The notes under the pieces are model-generated. The model did not search any database. It was not told the origin of the DNA and worked only from the letters and a program-made list of their open reading frames with translations. The position numbers and the translations under genes are program-made. A stretch of DNA of 25,114 bases, taken from NCBI GenBank assembly GCA_037143575.1, contig JBAWYM010000025.1, positions 1 through 25,114 of the forward strand. Reading direction: 5' to 3'. This document shows positions 15,393-22,232 of this stretch, in pieces. The stretch is from JBAWYM01 sp037143575. GTDB lineage: Bacteria; Patescibacteriota; Gracilibacteria; Peribacterales; Peribacteraceae. The first letter of the stretch is position 1; the number at the start of each line of letters is the position of its first letter.

Positions 15393-16640
15393 TCACACCT
15401 TCCTATTCACCACCCACTGCTGCCCCACGGCAAAGAGGGTGGAAATGCCCCAGTACAGACACACCGCTGCTGGCATACTGATGGCGAAGAAGCCGATCAT
15501 GAGCGGGAGGCCGTAGAGCATCATGCGCTGCTGCATCACCTGTGCGCTGTCCTTCTCCGGATCCTTCGACTTATCCCCATCTTTTTCCTTCTTCTTGCGC
15601 GCCGCGATGGCGAAGGAGAGCTTCATCTGGAAGAACTGCAGGACCACGAGGAGCACCGGGAAGATGTAGACATTGGGCACGAGGAGATTGAGGCCCAGGA
15701 ACTGCGCATTGAAGTCCCACGGCAGGTGCAGGTAGGGCGCGTAGATGAGGTGACGGGAGAGTGCCAATGACGATCCGTCGCGGATGACGTAGAAGAGGCC
15801 GATGAGAATCGGGAGCTGAATCAATGTGGGCAGACAGGCTTGGAATGGATTGATGCCGTGCTCCTTCCACACTCGCATGGTCTCCGCCTGCATCTTCTTG
15901 GGATCATCCTTGTGACGCTTGCGGATTTCATCCAGGTGCGGCTGCGCCTTCTGCATCTTGCGCTGGCCCTCCATGGCGTGCTGCGTGGGGATGTAGAGGA
16001 CGAGCTTGACGAGGATCGTGAGGACGATGATGGCGATGCCGAGATTGTGGTCCGGGAGGATCGACGCGATGAAGATCAGGAAATTGAGGAAGGGCTTGGT
16101 GATGAACGCGCGAAACGCTTTGGTGATGGATCCGGGCTCCGTGAGTGCGAAACGTGCAGAAACTTCACTCATCGTCGCACCGGTTCCGACAAACTTGGCA
16201 TCGGCAGGAATCCGCGCTTCGTACATTCCAACACTGCTGATCATCGAATACTTCCACGAGCCGAGATCAATCTTCACTTCACCTTTCGCCGGAACCTGCA
16301 GGAGATCAGTACAAGGAAGGACGCCACCTGAAGCCGCAATCGGCGTGATCTTGGCTCCGGATCCTGCGCCATCGACGCGGAACAGATCCAGTGCGGGGGA
16401 CGGACAACGAGCACCCAATGCTATGGGGGCGTTCACCGGATTCTTGAGAGTGAGAATGACGGAATAATCGCTCTTGTAGCTGCCCGCCGATGGCGTGAGC
16501 GTGACAAGCTGCGGCCCCACCGGTCCGTTCTGCTGCGGAAAGAACGTCTTGGAGACGAACTGCGTGAGCAGGTAGACGACGGCGAAGATCAGCGCAAACT
16601 CGACGAAGCTGTTCCTTTTTTTGGCGGGTTGACCGGGCAT
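15393..16640 (-). CDS. yidC: membrane protein insertase YidC/Oxa1
   Basis: Inserts and folds membrane proteins, alone or with Sec. 415 residues. TM1 at about 11-30 (FALIFAVVYLLTQFV) is followed by an extracytoplasmic domain at about 35-175, shorter than the E. coli P1 domain. The conserved Oxa1 core comes next: LGIAIIVLTILVKLVLYIPT, the cytoplasmic coiled hairpin KMQKAQPHLDEIRKRHKDDP, NPFQACLPTLIQLPILIGLF, a helix around NVYIFPVLLVVLQFFQM, and the final MPAAVCLYWGISTLFAVGQQW. The basic C-terminal loop (ARKKKEKDGDKSKD) faces the cytoplasm. Odd: the groove arginine in the first core helix (R366 of E. coli) is K212 here. The ATG at 16640 lies inside rnpA, a 52-base overlap in another frame, so the two are surely co-transcribed. 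Leader pyrimidine-rich. Confidence 0.95.
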   Translation of the reverse strand: MPGQPAKKRNSFVEFALIFAVVYLLTQFVSKTFFPQQNGPVGPQLVTLTPSAGSYKSDYSVILTLKNPVNAPIALGARCPSPALDLFRVDGAGSGAKITPIAASGGVLPCTDLLQVPAKGEVKIDLGSWKYSMISSVGMYEARIPADAKFVGTGATMSEVSARFALTEPGSITKAFRAFITKPFLNFLIFIASILPDHNLGIAIIVLTILVKLVLYIPTQHAMEGQRKMQKAQPHLDEIRKRHKDDPKKMQAETMRVWKEHGINPFQACLPTLIQLPILIGLFYVIRDGSSLALSRHLIYAPYLHLPWDFNAQFLGLNLLVPNVYIFPVLLVVLQFFQMKLSFAIAARKKKEKDGDKSKDPEKDSAQVMQQRMMLYGLPLMIGFFAISMPAAVCLYWGISTLFAVGQQWVVNRKV

Positions 16641-17008
16641 GATCGCAGGAAGGAAAAGAGAGAGCGGACATCAGTTTGGATCTCCGCGAAGGCACAGGTG
16701 AGACTAGAGGAACGCGGGGAGAGTAACAATTGAAACGTGGGAAAGGACGTCTCGTCCTTATACTCTGTCCTTAATGCTTCTTTACACCTTCTTCGCATGC
16801 GATTGCGCAGAACCGCCCGCTTCTCGAGCGAAACCGGAGCGAACGTCCCGAGATAGATTCCCTGTGGTGCCTTGTCTTTCTTCTCGAGCCACACCGTCCG
16901 GGGAACGCCCGTCATCCATCGCACCTGAAAGGTCTTGCCACGCCAGAGCGTGCCGAGCCGGAGGACCCGGTCATTGGTTTTGCGGCCGCGGAGGTGGTGG
17001 AGGAGCAT
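16589..17008 (-). CDS. rnpA: ribonuclease P protein component
   Basis: Protein subunit that helps the RNase P RNA bind pre-tRNA. 139 residues from ATG at 17008. The family signature is present: KRAVLRNRMRRRCKEALR (RNR motif, basic helix). The N-terminal half shows RVLRLGTLWRGKTFQVRWM and PQGIYLGTFAPVSLEKRAV. The frame is open further upstream to 17080, but those codons (HTTHYALPTTHS) are the translation of a period-7 repeat, so ATG at 17008 is preferred. The C-terminus overlaps the start of yidC by 52 bases. rpmH, which usually precedes rnpA, is not found in the 250 bases upstream. Gene order rnpA-yidC is the classical one. Confidence 0.9.
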   Translation of the reverse strand: MLLHHLRGRKTNDRVLRLGTLWRGKTFQVRWMTGVPRTVWLEKKDKAPQGIYLGTFAPVSLEKRAVLRNRMRRRCKEALRTEYKDETSFPTFQLLLSPRSSSLTCAFAEIQTDVRSLFSFLRSCPVNPPKKGTASSSLR

Positions 17009-17010
17009 CG

Positions 17011-17045
17011 AGTGAGTAGTGGGTAGTGCGTAGTGGGTAGTATGC
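17011..17045. repeat. heptamer tandem repeat in the rnpA leader
   Basis: Five units AGTGAGT, AGTGGGT, AGTGCGT, AGTGGGT, AGTATGC on the plus strand. On the rnpA mRNA these are CTACCCA-type units ending two bases before the ATG. Confidence 0.88.
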
Positions 17046-17098
17046 AGGACGATTGCCCAAGGGGATAGGCCGCACTCCATGAGATGGGATTCGCCATC

Positions 17099-17195
17099 GT
17101 CTGAACCTTGATTAAAAGGATTACCGGATTTTCATGATGTTCTTCGATTGAGTACAATCAAGAAATCCTTACAATCCTCTGAATCAAGGTTCAGA
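17099..17195. repeat. long inverted repeat between rnpA and gatC
   Basis: GTCTGAACCTTGATT at 17099-17113 faces AATCAAGGTTCAGAC at 17182-17196. Pairing continues inward with AGGATT, GGATTT and their partners, giving roughly 34 pairable positions per arm with a few mismatches. The element is about 97 bases with no ORF. Resembles a miniature inverted-repeat element. Confidence 0.75.
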
Positions 17196-17226
17196 CAGGG
17201 GGTGGTTTCCTCCAATTTGCTTCCCC

Positions 17227-17247
17227 CTGCATACTGCATACTGCATA
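17227..17247. repeat. heptamer tandem repeat in the gatC leader
   Basis: Three perfect CTGCATA units, then CTACACC, ending about 13 bases before the gatC ATG. Confidence 0.88.
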
Positions 17248-17260
17248 CTACACCGCAGAA

Positions 17261-17554
17261 ATGCCTCTCTCCCCCGCCCAAGTCCGGCACATCGCCAAGC
17301 TCGCCCGCCTCGAAATCTCCGATGCGGAGGTGGAGAAGTACAGCCGCGAGCTCTCGTCTATCCTCAGCTACATCGAAAAATTGAAGGAAGTGGATACCAC
17401 AGGAGTAGAGCCGACAGCGCAAGTGACAGGACTCACCAATGCCTTCCGTGAAGATGTGATCGCACCGCAGGGACCGACCACAGCAGAACTCCTCGCAACG
17501 AGCCCCTTACCCATTGAAGAACAACAGATTGAAACTCCATCCGCTCACGGTTAG
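17261..17554 (+). CDS. gatC: Asp/Glu-tRNA amidotransferase subunit C
   Basis: Small subunit that wraps around and stabilises GatA in the GatCAB amidotransferase. 97 residues, the usual length. LSPAQVRHIAKLARLEISD is the family opening, followed by a helix YSRELSSILSYIEKLKEVDT and GVEPTAQVTGLTNAFREDV, then a short C-terminal segment. It is followed after 23 bases by gatA. The TAG stop lies within the first AGCTGTG unit of the repeat that joins the two genes. Leader carries CTGCATA repeats and no Shine-Dalgarno. Confidence 0.93.
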   Translation: MPLSPAQVRHIAKLARLEISDAEVEKYSRELSSILSYIEKLKEVDTTGVEPTAQVTGLTNAFREDVIAPQGPTTAELLATSPLPIEEQQIETPSAHG

Positions 17555-17580
17555 CTGTGAGCTTTGAGCTATGAGCTATG
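17553..17580 (+). repeat. heptamer tandem repeat linking gatC stop to gatA start
   Basis: Four units AGCTGTG, AGCTTTG, AGCTATG, AGCTATG. The first overlaps the gatC TAG; the last contains the gatA ATG (17578). The unit before it makes a second, out-of-frame ATG at 17571. Confidence 0.92.
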
Positions 17581-19038
17581 AGTATTTCTTCTCTCACCAT
17601 CGGCGAGGCTCACGACAAACTTCTCAAGAAGGAAATCTCGTCGACTGAGCTCACCAAGGCATGCATTGAACAAATCGAAAAAGTGGATGGAACGATCAAT
17701 GCTGTCGTGCATAGAAATTTTGAAGGAGCCCTGGAGGAAGCCCAGAGAATTGATGCAGAGCAAAACTTCGATCACCCACTTGCCGGCATCCCCTTCCTCG
17801 TCAAAGACGTCTACTGCGAGAAGGGAATCCCAACGACTGCCTGCTCCAATGTTCTGCGTTCGAAAGACTACATTCCGCCCTTCGAATCCACGACGACGAG
17901 ACGACTGAAGGAGAAAAATGCTATCAGTCTTGGAAAAGCGAATACCGACGAATTCACCATGGGAAGCTCTACCGAAACATCGTGCTACGGCGTGACGAAA
18001 AACCCGTGGGACTTGAAGCGCGTCGCTGGCGGATCATCGGGCGGTCCGGCGGCGGCGACTATCGCTGACGAATGTCTCTTCGCACTCGGAACGGACACGG
18101 GAGGCTCCATCCGCCAACCGGCACACTTCTGTGGATGCGTGGGTCTGAAAGTCACGTATGGCCGTACCAGCCGCTTCGGGGTGATGAGCATGGCGAGCTC
18201 TTTGGATTCCATTGGAACTCTTGCGAAGACTGTGGAAGACGCTGCGATCATCCTCGGTACCATCGCCGGAAAAGACCCTCTGGATGGCACATCGGGGAAC
18301 ATGCCTGTTCTGGATTATCGGAAAACGCTGAAAAATGGTGTGAAAGGTCTCAAGATCGGACTCCCCAAGGAATACTTCATCGATGGCATGCACGCGGACG
18401 TGGAGAAGGCCGTGCGGGATGCCGCCAAGACCTTCCAGTCTCTCGGGGCTGAAATCGTGGATGTGAGTCTGCCCCTCACGCCCTATGCACTTGCGACGTA
18501 CTACGTGCTCTGCCCCAGTGAAGTGAGCTCCAATATGGCGCGCTACGATGGACTCAGATTCGGGCATCTGGAGGACAAATCCGCCGATAACCTCATCGAG
18601 CTCTACATCAAAAATCGCACCGGCGGCTTCGGCCCCGAAGTGAAACGCCGCATCATGATCGGTACCTACGCGCTCTCGGCCGGCTACTTCGATGCCTATT
18701 ACCGTCAGGCGCAGAAGGTACGGACCCTCGTGAAGAAAGATTTCGAAGATGCTTACAAAAACGTCGATGTGATTCTGGCCCCCGTCGCTCCCACTCCGGC
18801 GTTCATCATCGGGGCGAATAACAACGACCCTGTGCAGATGTACCTCGAGGATGTCTTCACCGTGCCGATCAACCTCGCGGGAATACCGGGGTTGGCTCTG
18901 CCCTGTGGACAATCCAAAGAAGGGCTCCCGATTGGGATGCAGATTCTTGGCCCGCAATGGGGCGAGGAGACAATCTTGAGAGCGGGGTATGCGTTTGAGC
19001 AGGCGACCGACTGGCATACGAGGAGGCCAACCCTCTAA
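17578..19038 (+). CDS. gatA: Asp/Glu-tRNA amidotransferase subunit A
   Basis: Amidase subunit that releases ammonia from glutamine or asparagine for transamidation of Glu-tRNA(Gln) or Asp-tRNA(Asn). 486 residues, full length. The Lys-Ser-Ser triad is visible: K76 in IPFLVKDVYCEKG, the serine pair in VAGGSSGGPAAA (153-154), and S177 in GTDTGGSIRQP. Conserved GLKVTYGRTSRFGVMSMASSLDSIG and the C-terminal AGIPGLALPCGQSKEGLPIGMQI follow. GatB is not in the window; CPR-type genomes often place it elsewhere. Two near-identical hairpins follow, the first with an A/T-rich tail. Start ATG at 17578 is set by alignment of the N-terminus; the competing ATG at 17571 gives a short out-of-frame peptide. Confidence 0.97.
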   Translation: MSISSLTIGEAHDKLLKKEISSTELTKACIEQIEKVDGTINAVVHRNFEGALEEAQRIDAEQNFDHPLAGIPFLVKDVYCEKGIPTTACSNVLRSKDYIPPFESTTTRRLKEKNAISLGKANTDEFTMGSSTETSCYGVTKNPWDLKRVAGGSSGGPAAATIADECLFALGTDTGGSIRQPAHFCGCVGLKVTYGRTSRFGVMSMASSLDSIGTLAKTVEDAAIILGTIAGKDPLDGTSGNMPVLDYRKTLKNGVKGLKIGLPKEYFIDGMHADVEKAVRDAAKTFQSLGAEIVDVSLPLTPYALATYYVLCPSEVSSNMARYDGLRFGHLEDKSADNLIELYIKNRTGGFGPEVKRRIMIGTYALSAGYFDAYYRQAQKVRTLVKKDFEDAYKNVDVILAPVAPTPAFIIGANNNDPVQMYLEDVFTVPINLAGIPGLALPCGQSKEGLPIGMQILGPQWGEETILRAGYAFEQATDWHTRRPTL

Positions 19039-19050
19039 TACCATCTACTC

Positions 19051-19093
19051 GACCCGCGGGTACGAAACCCGCTCCCCATTTATTTATTTTTTA
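19051..19093 (+). terminator. probable gatA terminator; family-2 hairpin copy 1
   Basis: GCGGGT ACGAA ACCCGC stem-loop (19056-19072), followed by TCCCC and ATTTATTTATTTTTT. The 25 bases 19051-19075 are one copy of a repeat whose other copy, reversed, is at 19145-19169. Confidence 0.7.
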
Positions 19094-19144
19094 GAAAACC
19101 AAGGGCATGGTTCACTGACTGGAGGGCCAGATTCCTTAAATTTG

Positions 19145-19169
19145 GGAGCAGGATTCGTTCCTGCGGGTC
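19145..19169. repeat. family-2 hairpin repeat, copy 2
   Basis: GGAGCAGGATTCGT followed by TCCTGCGGGTC. It differs from the reverse complement of 19051-19075 at four positions that form two base pairs (G-C to A-T and T-A to A-T), with the TTCGT loop unchanged. Confidence 0.85.
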
Positions 19170-19252
19170 TCACCACAAGCTTGGTAATAGTGACACATCG
19201 TGTCTTCCACAACCTGAAGACCAGGGAAGAATCACTGCTTACACACAAATCG

Positions 19253-20062
19253 TCACTTCGTCTTCTTCCTCCCCTTCTCAATATCCTTGTCATAAATTTC
19301 CGCCCTCTCCCACGCCAGCTGAAAAAGACTTCTGAGTGCCTGAGCGAGCTCTTTGCTGTACATCTTCATCCCCATCGGCTCGTGCCCGGCTGCAGAGAAC
19401 ATGGCGATCATCGGCCCGATGATGTTGATCTCGCAGCGACCGGGAAATTTGTCGTGGGGAACCAGGCGCGTCTGCCTGAGCTCGTGCTTGTCGCGTCCCT
19501 TGTAGGCGATGGCAGGATCGGTGTCCGGTTGGATACTCTGCACGAACATACCCTTCGCAACGCGCTTCTTGGTGTACTGCCCCCAGTCATCTCCTGCGAG
19601 GTCTGTGTGGTAGGTATTGAGCCCGAAGCAGAGCTGCTCCTTTCCGGGCTCCTGAATGGTCTCCTCGATGAGCTGCGTGATCGCCTCCAATCCCTGGAAG
19701 TACTTGATCTTGCCGCGAATTTCGAGCGTGGGCATTTTGCCTTTGGACCGCAGCTCCTTGAGCTCAGTCTTGAGCACCTCGGCCTTGCGCTTGAGCCGCT
19801 GCATTTCGAAGACGCGCTGCTCACACAGATCCACCAGCTCATCGGGGTTGATGGAATCGAAGTGCGCCACCCCGTTCTTGGAAAACTGCACCGTAAGGCC
19901 CTTCGTCTCCAGAGTCTCCAGGACCTGGTACACCGACGCACGCTTGATACCAAGACGCTTGGCGATGATGCTCGCGATAGACTCGCCGTGCGTGAGGAGA
20001 TAGAGAAACACCCGAGTCTCGCTCTCGGTGAGTCCGAGGTTCTGCAGGAAGCTTTGGATCAT
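19253..20062 (-). CDS. TrmB-family transcriptional regulator
   Basis: 269 residues. The N-terminal winged helix-turn-helix is clear: MIQSFLQNLGLTESETRVFLYLLTHGESIASIIAKRLGIKRASVYQVLETLETKGL (residues 1-56, given here as a continuous domain whose recognition helix is RASVYQVLETL). Next comes a linker, then a charged coiled-coil helix (EMQRLKRKAEVLKTELKEL, about 85-103), and a C-terminal domain of about 150 residues with GKIKYFQGLEAITQLIEETI, as in TrmB-type proteins that sense sugars or other small ligands. The TrmB family is best known from archaea but is found in some bacteria. The start codon touches a perfect 14-base palindrome and a strong promoter lies directly upstream, which suggests autoregulation. 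Target genes unknown; the divergent 181-residue ORF is a candidate. Confidence 0.88.
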   Translation of the reverse strand: MIQSFLQNLGLTESETRVFLYLLTHGESIASIIAKRLGIKRASVYQVLETLETKGLTVQFSKNGVAHFDSINPDELVDLCEQRVFEMQRLKRKAEVLKTELKELRSKGKMPTLEIRGKIKYFQGLEAITQLIEETIQEPGKEQLCFGLNTYHTDLAGDDWGQYTKKRVAKGMFVQSIQPDTDPAIAYKGRDKHELRQTRLVPHDKFPGRCEINIIGPMIAMFSAAGHEPMGMKMYSKELAQALRSLFQLAWERAEIYDKDIEKGRKKTK

Positions 20063-20075
20063 AGTAGCTACTATA
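20062..20075. promoter_or_regulatory. perfect palindrome at the TrmB-like gene start: candidate autoregulatory operator
   Basis: ATAGTAGCTACTAT, 14 bases with exact dyad symmetry. It overlaps the expected transcription start and the first base of the ATG. Confidence 0.6.
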
Positions 20076-20101
20076 TTACACTATTTCTGATATTAATCAA
20101 C
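20074..20101 (-). promoter_or_regulatory. sigma70-type promoter of the TrmB-like gene
   Basis: Minus strand: -35 TTGATT (20101-20096), 16-base spacer, -10 TAATAT (20079-20074). The expected leader is about five bases or less. Confidence 0.75.
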
Positions 20102-20169
20102 CATGCTCTGTATCTCTTGGTAAAGGGATGAGGAGAAGATTTCAAATCCCGAGAAACGCCCTCACTGTT

Positions 20170-20216
20170 GTCACATTCCTGACAGCACCGAGCCGACAGA
20201 ATGTGACGTAGTGCTG
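20170..20216. other. interleaved inverted repeats, possible pseudoknot or operator
   Basis: GTCACATTC (20170-20178) pairs with GAATGTGAC (20199-20207). CAGCAC (20183-20188) pairs with GTGCTG (20211-20216). The two pairs interleave. Located between the divergent TrmB-like gene and the 181-residue ORF; the rest of 20102-20364 shows nothing clear. Confidence 0.45.
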
Positions 20217-20364
20217 GTGAAATTTTTCTGAAACACATTTTGAATGGAGGCCTTGCAGCAGCGCAGAGCGCATATCACCCATTCCTCATTTTTGGGGATA
20301 TTTGCCAAGCTTCCTTTACATGCACAGGCTTTGCATTCTCATTCACTTTTCTTTCCCCTATTCC

Positions 20365-20910
20365 ATGAAATCCCCCCAACTCTCCTCCGTAGCTGATCAA
20401 CCATTGGCTCGAATCATCACCGCTGAACGTATCCCCAAACTCCATAGGCAACATGCAATGCGAGAATGGCGGAACGCTCGCCGTGAGTACCACCTGTTTG
20501 ACGCTGATGATCCTCCACAACAGCAGCTGAGATTTGCACTACGCCTATCTGATGCATCTCACGGTGATGGAATCGTTCGGGTTGAGAATATGCCGACAAG
20601 CGGTGCCGGCCTGGAAGAGATGGTTGCAAGAGTAGTCGACTGCCTTGCGCTCTGCCTAAGAGGTGGAAGCAGTGGTGGGCTACAAATTCTCCGAGACGGA
20701 GATGAGGGGAATGCACCAATCAATGTCCATTTCACATTGGAAAGAAATCGGGATATGCACATTGATCGCATAGAAGGATGTGACCCGCAAGAAACGACCG
20801 ATGCAATATCACGCCTTTTGGAATTGCGCGGTCAAGTCCGCAAAGAGCTGCTGAAGATACGACGAGATACCAGTTTCTTCTTCACAGGGTCTACTTCGCT
20901 TCTTGGTTAA
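20365..20910 (+). CDS. hypothetical protein, 181 residues
   Basis: Not recognised. The frame is open back to a TTG at 20302, but ATG at 20365 is preferred because the upstream codons are hydrophobic noise and the next genes use ATG. The protein is soluble. Basic helical N-terminal part (IPKLHRQHAMREWRNARREY), then alternating strands (LRFALRLSD, DGIVRVENM), a glycine-rich stretch LCLRGGSSGGLQILRDGD, and a helical basic end (QVRKELLKIRRDT). Cysteines are not in a metal-binding pattern. First of four same-strand genes (gaps 80, 42 and 86 bases) including two asparaginase-fold genes, so it may be co-expressed with them. No Shine-Dalgarno. Confidence 0.6.
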   Translation: MKSPQLSSVADQPLARIITAERIPKLHRQHAMREWRNARREYHLFDADDPPQQQLRFALRLSDASHGDGIVRVENMPTSGAGLEEMVARVVDCLALCLRGGSSGGLQILRDGDEGNAPINVHFTLERNRDMHIDRIEGCDPQETTDAISRLLELRGQVRKELLKIRRDTSFFFTGSTSLLG

Positions 20911-20990
20911 AATCCCTGCCAATTTTACGGGTCTCATCCATTTTCAATTCTTCATCACTCCCCATTCCCCCCTCACCCTCAACCATCTCT

Positions 20991-22190
20991 ATGAATACTG
21001 CGCGACCCAACGGCGCCCCGGAACAGACCAAAGTACTCGTCCTGAATACCGGAGGCACGCTCGGAATGATCAAAGGCCCGGATGGCGGTTATATTCCTTC
21101 TCGATCAGCAGAAGAGCTCCTCGCGGGTATCTGCAAACCGGCAAGAGTCCAGATCCAGACCATGCTGAATATGCCGAAGTTGCTCGATTCCACAAATGTA
21201 GGGATCGACGATCAGATAGAGATGGCGGAAAAAATCGCCGAGCACTACCAAGATCACGATGCGTTCGTCGTCCTTCATGGAACAGATACCCTAGCCGAAA
21301 CATGCGCAGCCTTTCTGAGGATCTTCGAGAAGACTCTTCAAAAAACGATCGTCGTTGTGGGTGCCCAGATGGCGCGCGGCGAGGTCAATTCAGATGCGGA
21401 ACTACAGATAGGAACTGCACTTCGGGTGGCTCGAGCTTTCCATAGAAAAAAATATGTCGGTGTCTTTACTGCGTGCATGGGAAATGTACTTGATGGTGCG
21501 CGCACCATGAAGAGGAATGAATCTGATTTCGCTGCATTTCATACTCCAGGACGGGATCCTGTAGCCAAGTGTTGGCCAAAAATGCTGTACCAAGAGCATC
21601 TCCTGCGAACAGAAAATCGTGCAATTGCGACAGAGGGTTTGCAACTGCATAAAGCATTCGACAGGAAAGTGGCGATCTTCGATGTCCATGCAAACATACC
21701 CCCATCAACCCTCCTATCGAATGTCTTTCATATCCCTCCTGGCCCGCCACAATGCTCAATGATGCAGTCCATTATTCATGAGCCCATACATCAATATCGG
21801 ATTCACGGAGCCATTTTACGCGCCAAAGGATCAGGAAATATCCCGGATAAACCCTATGACAAGAATGCTTCACCAGATTCCTGGGATAGCTTGTCTTGGA
21901 TGGAAGCCGTCAACTTGGCTTCCAATTATGCCAGCGTGAGAGTCGTCGGTATTTCGCCTTTTGATGACGGAAGAATAAATACACGATACGGTCTTGGAAA
22001 ACAGGCGCAAAAGGCTGGCATGATGAGCGGCGGCAGCCTCACGGCACCCATGGCATTTATTTCATTGGCAAAAGCCATTGCCGTCTATGGAGCGCAGCGA
22101 GGAAGAGCGGATATTGTACAACAGTTCCTTCTGATGAATAGTTTAGGAGAAATGCTCCCCGGCGTTCAGGACGATGATGAGGATGAATAA
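20991..22190 (+). CDS. L-asparaginase / GatD-like amidohydrolase
   Basis: 399 residues of the asparaginase-glutaminase fold (type I/II, Thr nucleophile). Family motifs: LNTGGTLGM (TGGT at 20-23, first Thr the nucleophile) and VVLHGTDTLAETCAAF (HGTDT 96-100, second catalytic Thr98 and Asp99). VVGAQMARGEVNSDAELQIGTAL corresponds to the GAQ..SD segment. It probably hydrolyses asparagine or glutamine to the acid and ammonia; the GatD subunit of archaeal Glu-tRNA amidotransferases is a relative, but no GatE is seen and GatCA is present, so a free amidohydrolase is likelier. The length exceeds the usual 320-340, with an extra middle segment around PPSTLLSNVFHIPPGPPQ. The C-terminus is very acidic (GVQDDDEDE). 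Cytoplasmic: no signal peptide. Leader CCCTCAACCATCTCT has no Shine-Dalgarno. Confidence 0.88.
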   Translation: MNTARPNGAPEQTKVLVLNTGGTLGMIKGPDGGYIPSRSAEELLAGICKPARVQIQTMLNMPKLLDSTNVGIDDQIEMAEKIAEHYQDHDAFVVLHGTDTLAETCAAFLRIFEKTLQKTIVVVGAQMARGEVNSDAELQIGTALRVARAFHRKKYVGVFTACMGNVLDGARTMKRNESDFAAFHTPGRDPVAKCWPKMLYQEHLLRTENRAIATEGLQLHKAFDRKVAIFDVHANIPPSTLLSNVFHIPPGPPQCSMMQSIIHEPIHQYRIHGAILRAKGSGNIPDKPYDKNASPDSWDSLSWMEAVNLASNYASVRVVGISPFDDGRINTRYGLGKQAQKAGMMSGGSLTAPMAFISLAKAIAVYGAQRGRADIVQQFLLMNSLGEMLPGVQDDDEDE

Positions 22191-22232
22191 AATCTCTGCC
22201 CATTTGATTTGCAGTTATCTACCTCCCCTCCT

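Noticed and set aside
16912..17157. Possible rpmH upstream of rnpA
   Set aside because: The translation has none of the L34 pattern; it is the repeat and rnpA DNA in another frame.
17011..17247. CRISPR-like repeat array
   Set aside because: Units are seven bases in tandem with no spacers, and no cas genes are present.
18034..19044. 336-residue minus-strand open frame
   Set aside because: Antisense of gatA.
20302..20364. TTG start giving a hydrophobic N-terminus to the 181-residue protein
   Set aside because: MPSFLYMHRLCILIHFSF looks like chance coding of A/T-rich leader DNA, and an ATG follows at 20365; a signal peptide cannot be fully excluded.
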